A stretch of DNA of 64,000 nucleotides from CAZBQJ01 sp964494085 (GTDB taxonomy: Bacteria; Patescibacteriota; Gracilibacteria; UBA1369), in contig CAZBQJ010000003.1 in assembly GCA_964494085.1 (NCBI GenBank), forward strand, positions 186,001 through 250,000, in the 5' to 3' direction. This document shows positions 34,928 to 43,605 of this stretch, piece by piece. The notes below the pieces were generated by a model. The model saw only the letters and a list, made by a program, of their open reading frames with translations. It had not been told where the DNA came from and did not search any database. The stretch's first letter is position 1. The number at the start of each line of letters is the position of its first letter. The translations under genes were made by a program, and so were the position numbers.

Positions 34928-35449
34928 GTGAAGCTAAAAGAAATCAAAAATCTACTCTCACTTCAAACCCTGCAGCGCATTCAGGACAATTATTCTACTG
35001 CCTTAGGAATTCCCATTTCCATTCGTAACGAGGAAGGGGAACCCCTCACCAAATTAAGCAATGTCAGTAAGCTTTGGGATTTAATTCATTCGCGACCTTT
35101 TGCCGAAACTAAATTGACTACTATACTGAAAGAGGCCATCGAAAAATGTAATCGTACCAGCCAAGTAATTATCTTTGAGCGCCATCCCAACACTCATGCT
35201 TTTCTCGCCCCGATCACCAATAATGGTAGAGTAATCGCTTATTTTGTCGGAGGTTTAGTCCGTTATGGCAACCCCGACCTGAATATTGCCGAACAACAAG
35301 CAGAGCTTCTCCAAGTCGATTTAGATATTTATTTAGATGCTTATTTGCATTTACCCTTATTTTCCAAAGAACGACTGGAAGCATCAGCCAACCTGATCAA
35401 AATTATTGGCAGCGCCCTTTCCAGCCTGGATCAAAGAAATCATCAATGA
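34928..35449 (+). CDS. PocR-like sensory domain protein
   Basis: A stand-alone domain resembling the PocR sensory domain: LKEIKNLLSLQTLQRIQDNYS, quoted in part, then an IRNEEGEPLTKLSN segment and NGRVIAYFVGGLVRYG, all matching the family layout. Cys residues usual after the SN segment are absent, so the ligand may differ. No output domain is present. The start is GTG with no Shine-Dalgarno. It lies between tyrS and recG; recG begins 20 nt after its stop if the later recG start is used. Confidence 0.65.
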   Translation: MKLKEIKNLLSLQTLQRIQDNYSTALGIPISIRNEEGEPLTKLSNVSKLWDLIHSRPFAETKLTTILKEAIEKCNRTSQVIIFERHPNTHAFLAPITNNGRVIAYFVGGLVRYGNPDLNIAEQQAELLQVDLDIYLDAYLHLPLFSKERLEASANLIKIIGSALSSLDQRNHQ

Positions 35450-35468
35450 AGCAACGACCGGTCAAAAA

Positions 35469-37508
35469 ATGCAAAACCAGACTCCCATAAATAAAGCTAT
35501 TTCTACCAATCGAGCCCATTTGAATAGGCTTGCTGATCTCGGTGTTTCTACTTTGGGAGATCTTTTGCAATATTATCCCCGCACCCATAGTGATCAAAGT
35601 CAGCTAAATACGGTTATCGAAGTTCGAACAGATCGGGTGAACACCATCAAAGGCACACTCAGCCAATTGGTCGAACTAAAAACCAAATTTAGAAAGAAAT
35701 TAATCAAAGCTAAATTCACTGATCAAACCGGGTCACTTGATGTTGTTTGGTTCAATCAACCTTATCTGAAAAAATTGCTGCATAATGGTCAGCAACTGAT
35801 ACTTTCCGGGAAAGCCAAGTTTGAGTTGGGTAAAGTCACTTTACTGAGCCCTGATTATGAACCGATCCAACAAAAGCAAATTCATACTGCCCGTCTTGTT
35901 CCTGTTTATCATGAAACTGAGGGACTGACTTCCAAGTGGCTTCGAGAAAAAATCCATCCACTTTTGCGTTATACTTCCACCCTTTTTCCTGAATACCTTC
36001 CCCCTAGCCTGATTGAAAAATATCAATTAATGCCCTATAGTAAAGCAATCATTGAAACACATTTCCCCACATCGCTGAGAAAGCTGGAGCTGGCTAAAGC
36101 CAGACTCGCTTTTGATGAATTATTTTTACTTCAATTACAGGCCCTTCAAAAAAAATGGCAATGGCAACAGACTACCAGCCTCAATCAAAAGAAAATGCCA
36201 CTTCATAATAGTTTCGATAAAATTATTCAACAGTTACCATTTCAGCTAACTGAAGCCCAACAAAACGCCCTGGAAGAAATTCTCAAAGATCTCAATCAGG
36301 ATTTTCCCATGTCTCGATTACTGCAAGGCGACGTCGGATCGGGCAAGACTATTGTCGCCGGTCTGGCCATTTACAACACCATCAAACATGGCTACCAAAC
36401 AGCCTTAATGGCTCCTACTGAGATATTAGCTGAACAACATTACAAAACTATTTCGCAACTTTTCGCTGATCACAATTTTAATATTCAATTTCTTTCCGGT
36501 AGTCTAAAACTCTCTCAAAAAAAGCTGATTTACGATGGCCTTGCTACCGGCACCATCGATTTGATCATCGGAACGCATGCTGTAATCCAAGAAAGTATAA
36601 AATTTAAGAATTTAGGATTGGCCGTAATCGATGAACAACATCGTTTTGGGGTTCAACAACGCAGTATTCTCAAATCGCAGGGAAATCCGCATCTCCTGAG
36701 TCTATCAGCCACTCCTATTCCCCGAACCCTGGCCATGACCATTTATGGTGATCAGGATCTCTCTATCATCGATCAAATGCCCAAAGGTCGACTGCCGATT
36801 GTCACCAGAATTGTCCCGGAAAAGAAACGTCAAGACGCCTATCTGTGGATAAAAGATCGAGTTATGTCCGGTCGACAAGCCTTTATTATCTGTCCTTTAA
36901 TTGATGAATCAGATACTCTGGAACTCAAATCCGTCCTAACCGAATATGAGAACCTCCAGAAATTTATCTTTCCAGAATTCTCCATTGGGCTTTTACATGG
37001 GCGAATGAAGGCCCCAGAAAAAGAAGAAACTATGTCTAAATTTAAAGCCAACCAATATCAGGTACTGGTGTCAACCTCAGTAGTGGAAGTCGGTATCGAT
37101 GTCCCCAATGCCACAATCATGATGATTGAAGGTGCGGAAAGGTTCGGTCTTTCACAATTACACCAGTTTCGAGGTCGCGTCGGCAGGGGAGAACACCAAT
37201 CGTATTGTTTCCTATTTATGCAAAATGAATCACCCGGCGCTAAACAAAGGTTAAAAGCCATGGTAGATCATCATAGTGGCTTTAAACTCTCGGAAATCGA
37301 CTTGGAATTACGAGGCCCTGGTCATATTTACGGATTACGTCAATCAGGGATTCCAGATTTGAAAATGGCTTCCTTGACAGATTCAGCAGGTATTTCCAGA
37401 GCCCGTCAAGCCGCTGAACAAATTATCTCCACAGACCCTCAATTAAAAAGTCATCCTCAACTGGCTCAAAAAATCCAACAATTAGAAAAGATATATATCC
37501 AGGATTAA
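35469..37508 (+). CDS. recG: ATP-dependent DNA helicase RecG
   Basis: Branch-migrating helicase that rescues stalled forks. The N-terminal wedge/OB domain (about residues 50-150) precedes the helicase core with LLQGDVGSGKT, MAPTEILAEQH, DEQHRFGV, SLSATPIPRTLAM, STSVVEVGIDVPNA and QFRGRVGRGEHQSYC. The ATG at 35469 is chosen because the in-frame ATG at 35406 would overlap the PocR-like gene by 44 nt and add residues unlike the family. Length is about 679. Confidence 0.94.
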   Translation: MQNQTPINKAISTNRAHLNRLADLGVSTLGDLLQYYPRTHSDQSQLNTVIEVRTDRVNTIKGTLSQLVELKTKFRKKLIKAKFTDQTGSLDVVWFNQPYLKKLLHNGQQLILSGKAKFELGKVTLLSPDYEPIQQKQIHTARLVPVYHETEGLTSKWLREKIHPLLRYTSTLFPEYLPPSLIEKYQLMPYSKAIIETHFPTSLRKLELAKARLAFDELFLLQLQALQKKWQWQQTTSLNQKKMPLHNSFDKIIQQLPFQLTEAQQNALEEILKDLNQDFPMSRLLQGDVGSGKTIVAGLAIYNTIKHGYQTALMAPTEILAEQHYKTISQLFADHNFNIQFLSGSLKLSQKKLIYDGLATGTIDLIIGTHAVIQESIKFKNLGLAVIDEQHRFGVQQRSILKSQGNPHLLSLSATPIPRTLAMTIYGDQDLSIIDQMPKGRLPIVTRIVPEKKRQDAYLWIKDRVMSGRQAFIICPLIDESDTLELKSVLTEYENLQKFIFPEFSIGLLHGRMKAPEKEETMSKFKANQYQVLVSTSVVEVGIDVPNATIMMIEGAERFGLSQLHQFRGRVGRGEHQSYCFLFMQNESPGAKQRLKAMVDHHSGFKLSEIDLELRGPGHIYGLRQSGIPDLKMASLTDSAGISRARQAAEQIISTDPQLKSHPQLAQKIQQLEKIYIQD

Positions 37509-37640
37509 AATAAACCCGAAAAATAATTCTAACGGGGGCGTAAGTCAACTTAACTAAACAAATCGCTCTAAACGCAAATAAATAGGTTCATATAAAGGCT
37601 AGCGTAAGCCATTAATAATCTTATATAAAACTCCTCTCTT

Positions 37641-37668
37641 ATTTTGCACAAGATACATTGTGCAAAAT
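37641..37668. repeat. 11-bp perfect inverted repeat in an intergenic gap
   Basis: ATTTTGCACAA and its complement, separated by GATACA, in the 226-bp gap between convergent recG and the 560-residue orphan gene. Neither side is followed by a clear run of T, so it may be a weak terminator shared by both genes or a protein-binding palindrome. Confidence 0.55.
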
Positions 37669-37734
37669 ACTAGGTGATTCAAACTTTCAGCAAATGCTTA
37701 TTACCCTTTTAAAACTTTCCCGGTTTTATCAAGC

Positions 37735-39417
37735 TTAACTCTTGGTAAAGTTCCCATAATTAGCCGCTATGCCCAATCGTTTACAAACCGTTTCTACAGA
37801 CAGTTTTTTAATTGCCTCAAAATCAGCTTTTTCAAAATATTGCCTAAACAAACTGGCTCGCGCCGGTGACTCTATAGCAAATTTTAATAATGAAATACGA
37901 TTCCTAATCGCCAATAAATCACCATAAATCCCCTCACTCGGCTTATTATTACCGGGACTAGCCAATAACATCATCATTTTTCTAAAACTGTCAGCTTCTG
38001 ATTTGGTTAAAGGATAATCATTCAATTTTTTCGGAGCGAAAAAATCCTCCGCTATAGAAAACATCTCCTGATCATGAATAATGTCATTTAGACCGGGCCC
38101 TAGATAATCTTTTCCAGATTTTACGTTACTACTCATCACTTTTTCCAGATACAAGCCATTTATTTGCGCTCTAAAGGAAGAATCCCTCACTATAGCCGGC
38201 TTATCCATCAGCGGATCGTTAAAAATAAAAACATTTACTGATTTATCCCCTTCTCTAACAGTTCTTACTGTAAATAAAGCCTCAGTAGGGCCATTCGTTC
38301 CATCGGTCGGGAATCTGACCAAGTATTTACCGGGACCCACCAGCTCAAAAGTCACTGGGGCATTGGTCCCCATGGTTTCATCTACTGAAATTTCTCCAGT
38401 ATAAAACATCGGTCCAATATCAATATCGGCGAGTTGCCCTGAGCCAACCGCCTGCTCCTGTTCAAGCGCTTTAGCTTTTTCCTTCAACCTTTTAGACTGT
38501 TTTTCCGCCTCTTTGGCCAATTCCCTCTCCCAATCCGCCTCAGTCATGTCAGCTCTCAATAGCAATTGAACCATTTTGGGATTCAACAATCTGGCTTTTG
38601 CCCTGGCCGTCATCATCGATTCATAATCATCCAATAAATCTATAAACAGTATATTTATTTTGATTTCAATTTCACTATCTTCCAGATTCACATCAGCAAA
38701 CACTCCTGATTTAAATTTTTCGTACAAGACCTTTCTTAAATCAATCTTATCTGCCGGTTCTGCTAAAAGACATTTTTCTATTTCCGCTGAATTTGCTTGG
38801 AAAAAATCCTTTGCTCCCTTGGTTACTTCTCCAGCTTTTGCTTTTCGATCTTCCTCTTTATCTTCACCTTCCAAATCAGGGTAAATTTCAACTATTTTAT
38901 CGGCCACCCTGCTCTCCAACAAGGTTTCTCTAATCGTTGTTAATTCCGCATATTGTTTTTGCAAAACAAACTCTTCCAGTCCCCCATTTTCATGGGCCTC
39001 CGTTTTTTGAAATTCATCCAACCAACCACCTTCAGCATGGAAAATCTCCTGATTAAATTGAAAATCAGTAATTTCAGTAAAAGCAAAAGCTCTCGCTGAC
39101 AAATCTTCTTCATTCTTCAAAGACTCTCGATAATTTTTCAATCTTTCCCGGTGGTGGCGACGCCCCAATTTCTCACTGGCCCGGCCAGAAAAATCATTGG
39201 GTTGATCATCCCCTTCATCTTTCGCTTGTTTCAAAGCCTCGGCAATAATGCGTCTCCTTTTTCTGGCATATTCTCGACGTTTATCTACCTTAAATTCTGT
39301 CAACTGCTTCTGCAAATCAACTCCCCCTTTAACGCTTAAATTGAAATCCTCAGGCTGTTGCTTTTGTCTGCTTCGGTCGGTATCCTCACCTGGTTTATAC
39401 TTTTCGAGTGCTGGCAT
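37735..39417 (-). CDS. Uncharacterised 560-residue protein
   Basis: Not recognised. It has no signal peptide or membrane helix and appears cytoplasmic. The first 110 residues are rich in Arg, Lys, Glu and Asp (REYARKRRRIIAEALKQAK) and likely helical or coiled. Residues about 120-330 are acidic and helical. Residues about 345-425 look like a small beta domain (VTFELVGPGKYLVRFPTDG and VNVFIFNDP), and the C-terminal 110 residues are again helical. Codon use and composition match its neighbours. It lies between recG (convergent) and elp3 (same strand, 41 bp upstream). Confidence 0.7.
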   Translation of the reverse strand: MPALEKYKPGEDTDRSRQKQQPEDFNLSVKGGVDLQKQLTEFKVDKRREYARKRRRIIAEALKQAKDEGDDQPNDFSGRASEKLGRRHHRERLKNYRESLKNEEDLSARAFAFTEITDFQFNQEIFHAEGGWLDEFQKTEAHENGGLEEFVLQKQYAELTTIRETLLESRVADKIVEIYPDLEGEDKEEDRKAKAGEVTKGAKDFFQANSAEIEKCLLAEPADKIDLRKVLYEKFKSGVFADVNLEDSEIEIKINILFIDLLDDYESMMTARAKARLLNPKMVQLLLRADMTEADWERELAKEAEKQSKRLKEKAKALEQEQAVGSGQLADIDIGPMFYTGEISVDETMGTNAPVTFELVGPGKYLVRFPTDGTNGPTEALFTVRTVREGDKSVNVFIFNDPLMDKPAIVRDSSFRAQINGLYLEKVMSSNVKSGKDYLGPGLNDIIHDQEMFSIAEDFFAPKKLNDYPLTKSEADSFRKMMMLLASPGNNKPSEGIYGDLLAIRNRISLLKFAIESPARASLFRQYFEKADFEAIKKLSVETVCKRLGIAANYGNFTKS

Positions 39418-39458
39418 AGCTAATGATAAATCCTTGCATTATAGCATAATACAGGGAT

Positions 39459-41105
39459 TTACGCCAATTCTCTGACCATATAGGTTCCTTCCAATTTGTA
39501 ACCAAGTTTCCGATAGTATTCACGCACTCCAATACCGGCAATAACGGCCAGTTTCCGATAACCGTTTTTCCTGGATATCTCTTCCGCTTTCTTCATCATT
39601 TGTTTGCCCAAACCGATGTGCTGCGACACCGAATCATCCTTTTTTGCTATAGCCACTAGCTCTCCATACGTATGTACTTCTCTAACTAAAGCGGCCCCTT
39701 CCAGTTCCGGTATAAAATGTTTTCCTCCATTCAGGGAATATGAAGAAAATCTCAGGCGTAACAATGAACATAATTTATCCTGTTCTACCTGGTCAAAAGA
39801 GATAAAAAACTCTTGGCCATTCGACGCTTCAAATTCTTTAACCCTCAATTCCAAATCTTCGAAATTCACTTTCGCATCTTTTATTTCCCGTGATCTGATA
39901 TCTCTGGACTGAATGCCTAATTTATTTAATTTATCCTCAACAATTTGGCGCAAATTAGAAGATTTACAACCGGAAATAATAGTATTTGAAGGGATATCAC
40001 GATACATCCGCGTAACTCGAACGTATTCCGGCCAGGCCTTGGTCATTTCTACCATCAAATCTATCAAGGTTTGATCATCATAACTTTGATACAACCCCTT
40101 TTTAAAAATCCCTTCCAGTTGCGACCAAGGCACTACCATGCAGGGATAAACCTTCATCCAGTCCGGTCGATAAGCGGGATTATCAAACAATTCCTGCATA
40201 TCCGCCAAATCAATCTCAGGCGTCGATCCCAGCAGATTCGGCATCATATGAACATTTATCTTGTAGGCAGCATCGCGGATCAATTGTATCGCCCTTTTAC
40301 TTTCCGCAATTCCATGACCACGTCGATTTACCTCTAGAACTCGGTCATTCAAAGACTGTAAACCGATTTCTATCTTGGTACAGCCTAATCTTCTCAATCT
40401 GCGTAATTCTTCCGGATTTATATGATCCGGTCTGGTTTCAAAAGATAAGCCTATACATCTATTTGCGGCAGTTTCATTTATCCGCTGTGCTTCTGCCAAG
40501 GATCTTACTTTTGGATGAGGGTAATTCAGGGCATTAAAAATATCCTTTGTAAAACTGGTTTGATAACGTTTCGGGTAAAAGGAAAAAGTTCCACCAGCCA
40601 CTATCACATCTACTTTATCAGTAGAATGACCGGTCTTTTTCAATGAATCCAGGCGATTTAGAGTTTGTTTATAACCGTCAAAATTATTGAGAATAGCTCT
40701 CATCATAGCCGGCTCATTGGAGAGATAGCTCTTCGGCATAGCCGGTTCTGTTGGGCAAAATATACATTTACCGGGACAAGGATAAGCCTTTGTTAATACA
40801 GTGATATTCGCTATGCCAGATTGAGTCCTGACGGCTCTCTTTCTCAAAACACGCAAAAACTCCTTGTTTTCAGCCATATTCCCTTCTTCCACCAACTGGC
40901 GATAAACTTTGATTAACTCCACATTAGATGCCGATGGGATCTTGTATTTGGAACTATAGTCATTTTTCAGCTCCTGTAACTCCTGCTGATTGGACAAACC
41001 AGAATTAAAAGCCTTCAGCAACATTTGCTTATGTATATTTTCCAGCCACTGCTGATATTCCAACGGACTGCGGGTGGATTGTGGTGAAATTGAAGTCATT
41101 ATCAA
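39459..41105 (-). CDS. Elp3-family radical SAM / acetyltransferase
   Basis: tRNA wobble-uridine modifying enzyme: Elp3 uses acetyl-CoA and SAM to start cm5U34. The radical SAM part carries CPGKCIFC (Cys110, 114, 117) and TEPAMPKSY. The C-terminal GNAT domain has HIGLGKQMMKKAEEISR and GVREYYRKLGY. At 548 residues it has the full two-domain form; the KRAVRTQSGIANITV lead-in is also typical. It is divergent from a Trm9-like methyltransferase with 87 bp between the starts, which hints at mcm5U34 rather than cm5U34 as the product. Confidence 0.92.
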   Translation of the reverse strand: MIMTSISPQSTRSPLEYQQWLENIHKQMLLKAFNSGLSNQQELQELKNDYSSKYKIPSASNVELIKVYRQLVEEGNMAENKEFLRVLRKRAVRTQSGIANITVLTKAYPCPGKCIFCPTEPAMPKSYLSNEPAMMRAILNNFDGYKQTLNRLDSLKKTGHSTDKVDVIVAGGTFSFYPKRYQTSFTKDIFNALNYPHPKVRSLAEAQRINETAANRCIGLSFETRPDHINPEELRRLRRLGCTKIEIGLQSLNDRVLEVNRRGHGIAESKRAIQLIRDAAYKINVHMMPNLLGSTPEIDLADMQELFDNPAYRPDWMKVYPCMVVPWSQLEGIFKKGLYQSYDDQTLIDLMVEMTKAWPEYVRVTRMYRDIPSNTIISGCKSSNLRQIVEDKLNKLGIQSRDIRSREIKDAKVNFEDLELRVKEFEASNGQEFFISFDQVEQDKLCSLLRLRFSSYSLNGGKHFIPELEGAALVREVHTYGELVAIAKKDDSVSQHIGLGKQMMKKAEEISRKNGYRKLAVIAGIGVREYYRKLGYKLEGTYMVRELA

Positions 41106-41192
41106 ACTATACTTATTTTGCTTAAGCCTAGCATTGAAGGCCCTAAACAGATATAGTAATTTTGTTCAAAAATCAACCTTTCAACATATTTT

Positions 41193-41927
41193 GTGAGAGA
41201 AGCAACAGCTCAAAAATTAATGCGCGGCGTAATCGACTCTTACAATTCCATCGCCAATGAGTTTTCCGATACCAGGCAATATTCCTGGAATGAATTTAAT
41301 TACTTCAAACCCTATCTTTTTGAAAACGCTGAAATCGTCGATTTGGGCTGTGGTAACGGCAGATTGATTAAATTTCTCGATCATTTTTTCCTCGGTCTGA
41401 AGTATCGCTATGTAGGCATAGATAATAGTGCCGGCCTGTTACGCCATGCGACCATTCAATTTCCCAAGAAAATCTTCTTGTCCGGCGACCAGCTGAACAT
41501 TCCTCTCAGCGAGAAGCAAGTAGATTTAATCTTTAATATCGCCGCTTTCCATCATATTCCATCCGGGAATCTACGATTAAAGGCACTTGATGAAATGAAA
41601 AGGGTTTTGAAGCCACAGGGAATCTTGATTCTGACAGTCTGGAATCTCTGGCAATGGAAATATTGGCACGCCAATTTACTTGGCTGGTTACGATCACTTT
41701 GTAGTTTGGGCGACTATGCTCCAAATGATTTGTTTATCCCTTGGAAAAACTCTCAGGGCGAAATAAAATCCAAACGCTATTATCACAATTTTCTGCCTGC
41801 TGAACTCGATCAAGTAGTAAAGAAAGCGGGTTTTACCATCGTAGAAAACTTTTCAGTTCGAAAAGGACAGAAAACCTCACTCGGGAAATCCTTTAATTAC
41901 GTCATTATTGCCCGCAAAGATGCCTGA
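41193..41927 (+). CDS. Trm9/ALKBH8-like SAM methyltransferase
   Basis: Class I methyltransferase with the SAM loop LGCGNG (51-56), an acidic GIDNS after the next strand, and AFHHIPS. The N-terminal EFSDTRQYSW (23-32) and IAAFHHIP and LTVWNLWQ stretches resemble Trm9/ALKBH8, which methylate cm5U34 to mcm5U34 in eukaryotes. The neighbouring elp3 gene makes that role plausible, though a generic small-molecule methyltransferase cannot be ruled out. The GTG at 41193 is given as start; an in-frame ATG at 41220 keeps the same motifs. Confidence 0.7.
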   Translation: MREATAQKLMRGVIDSYNSIANEFSDTRQYSWNEFNYFKPYLFENAEIVDLGCGNGRLIKFLDHFFLGLKYRYVGIDNSAGLLRHATIQFPKKIFLSGDQLNIPLSEKQVDLIFNIAAFHHIPSGNLRLKALDEMKRVLKPQGILILTVWNLWQWKYWHANLLGWLRSLCSLGDYAPNDLFIPWKNSQGEIKSKRYYHNFLPAELDQVVKKAGFTIVENFSVRKGQKTSLGKSFNYVIIARKDA

Positions 41928-42771
41928 AAGTTTCATAAAAATCCTCGGCATTCCCTTCACTACTTTGAATCAAAAGGAAATTCTGGGTAAAATCGAACAA
42001 GCCTTGGATACCGGGAATAAGCTCTTTTTAGCCACTCCCAATCCAGAAATGCTTTTAATAGCTCAGAAAAATCCTCAATTTAAAAAAGTCTTACAGCAAA
42101 CAGATCTAAATTTACCTGATGGTAACGGCTTGATCTGGGCCAAAAAGTATTTGGATAAAACCGTCGATAGGTCCAACAAAATTTTGTTAGTATTAAGCGG
42201 CATAATCAGCTTGATGGGCTTTATCGGACATCGGAAAAATAACCACAGTCGATTCAATAAAACTATCCATGGATCAGACCTCACTATGGAAATATTTCGA
42301 CATCCAAAGATTTCCCGGCAGGCACTTTTTCTCTTGGGCAATAAACATGGACTCAAGCCAAAAACAGCCGAATTAACAGCCAAAAAACTGAAGCAGCAGT
42401 TTTCACGACTCCAACTTGTCGGATTTGCCGATAGCGATTCCAGTGATCAATCATTGGTTAAAAAGATCAATGATAGTCAAGCCAGAATATTATTAGTCGG
42501 ATTCGGAGCACCTCAACAAGAGCTTTGGTTGTATCAAAACTTGCCATTATTAAAAAACATTCAGATCGCCATTGGGATTGGTGGAACCTTTGATTTTATC
42601 CTGGGAATCATTCCCCGCGCCCCCAAACTACTGAGAAACCTCGGTCTGGAATGGCTTTTCCGCCTCTACAAACAGCCTCGAAGGTTTAAACGCATTTTCA
42701 ACGCAACTATCGTCTTTCCTTATCAAGTGATTAAAAGCCGTTTGGCAAATCCTGATAAGTACAAAACTTAA
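41920..42771 (+). CDS. GT26 (WecG/TagA/CpsF) glycosyltransferase
   Basis: Cytoplasmic-face transferase that adds the second sugar to a lipid-linked carrier in surface polymer synthesis. Family segments are FLATPNPEMLLIAQKNPQF, LPDGNGLIWAKK, LFLLGNKHGL, RILLVGFGAPQQELW and IGIGGTFDFILG. The C-terminal RLYKQPRRFKR tail probably docks on the membrane. The ATG at 41920 overlaps the methyltransferase stop by 8 nt. A further in-frame TTG at 41908 is less likely. Confidence 0.88.
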   Translation: MPESFIKILGIPFTTLNQKEILGKIEQALDTGNKLFLATPNPEMLLIAQKNPQFKKVLQQTDLNLPDGNGLIWAKKYLDKTVDRSNKILLVLSGIISLMGFIGHRKNNHSRFNKTIHGSDLTMEIFRHPKISRQALFLLGNKHGLKPKTAELTAKKLKQQFSRLQLVGFADSDSSDQSLVKKINDSQARILLVGFGAPQQELWLYQNLPLLKNIQIAIGIGGTFDFILGIIPRAPKLLRNLGLEWLFRLYKQPRRFKRIFNATIVFPYQVIKSRLANPDKYKT

Positions 42772-43177
42772 GACATTTTCTCTTCAACAATTCGTTCAAT
42801 TTGAGATTTTGTTCATCAATCAAATCCAATTTATGTTGAAAAAAAACATTGCTATAGATCTGTTTCAAGACTGTTAGCTTTTCTCTTTTTTCCAGATCTG
42901 ACAAGGTCACACTGGTCTCCAATTTAGCTTTCTCTTCTAAAAACACCGCCAAATTACTGGCATAATCCGCTTTCAATACTTTAATTTGAGTGATTATCCG
43001 CTGCTCTTCCTGTTCAAATTGGAAAGCACTATCAAATTGAGCATACGGTTCAATAGGCTGGTTATTTGGATTATCTGCTCGCAGCGGAGCCAGTCTAGTG
43101 ACATAAAAACCAGCAGCTAGACCGACCAGCCCCAAAACAAACAAAACCTGTAATGTGAAATCCCAGTTTTTATTCAT
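42731..43177 (-). CDS. Small bitopic membrane protein, unrecognised
   Basis: One N-terminal membrane helix (about residues 9-27), a short Pro/Asn-rich linker and then a long charged helix or coiled coil (about 50-135). No family was recognised. It overlaps the convergent GT26 gene by 41 nt at its 3' end. A hairpin lies just upstream. Confidence 0.55.
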   Translation of the reverse strand: MNKNWDFTLQVLFVLGLVGLAAGFYVTRLAPLRADNPNNQPIEPYAQFDSAFQFEQEEQRIITQIKVLKADYASNLAVFLEEKAKLETSVTLSDLEKREKLTVLKQIYSNVFFQHKLDLIDEQNLKLNELLKRKCLKFCTYQDLPNGF

Positions 43178-43180
43178 AAA

Positions 43181-43207
43181 TAAGGATTAGTTATATACTA
43201 ATCCTTA
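43181..43207 (-). terminator. Hairpin after the 43248-43604 gene
   Basis: An 11-bp perfect stem (TAAGGATTAGT with its complement, 43181-43191 and 43197-43207) has a 5-nt loop. On the minus strand it runs into TTTATG, a weak T-run, so termination is probable but not certain. Confidence 0.5.
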
Positions 43208-43247
43208 CAAAAATCAAGTAACATCAGCTGCATTAACCTAAAACCGC

Positions 43248-43604
43248 CTACTTCCTTAATTTCTTCACCAGGAATCCACTCTTTCTTTTTGGCTCATCCT
43301 GATCTGACTCCTCATCCATAGCATCCATTTCATCTCGATCTTCCTCCGCTGCTTCTTCAAATTTTGCTCTGATTCTGTCAAAAATATTATGCAAAAAACC
43401 AAAACCGGCAGTCATTTCCGACATAGTTTTCAGAGGATCCAAAACAGATTCTCTAACTCTATCCGACACCTCTCTGGCATTCTCCGTGATTTTCATTACA
43501 TCTCGTAAAATAAGCGTCAAATTCAAAAGCAGGACGCAGATAAATATCACCAATATAATAAAACCTCCACCAAGGGCAATATAGAGAAAGTCTAATGAAG
43601 TCAT
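43248..43604 (-). CDS. DUF948/YtxH-like membrane protein
   Basis: One N-terminal membrane helix (about residues 7-30) is followed by a helical stretch with regularly spaced hydrophobics (VMKITENAREVSDRVRES) and an acidic then basic C-terminal tail ending KKLRK. This layout is shared with the small YtxH and DUF948 proteins; no motif fixes the family. It follows gatB by 1 nt on the same strand. Confidence 0.55.
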   Translation of the reverse strand: MTSLDFLYIALGGGFIILVIFICVLLLNLTLILRDVMKITENAREVSDRVRESVLDPLKTMSEMTAGFGFLHNIFDRIRAKFEEAAEEDRDEMDAMDEESDQDEPKRKSGFLVKKLRK

Positions 43605-43605
43605 A

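Noticed and set aside
37509..37734. Possible small RNA in the gap after recG
   Set aside because: Only short stems and one palindrome are visible, with no promoter-terminator pair.
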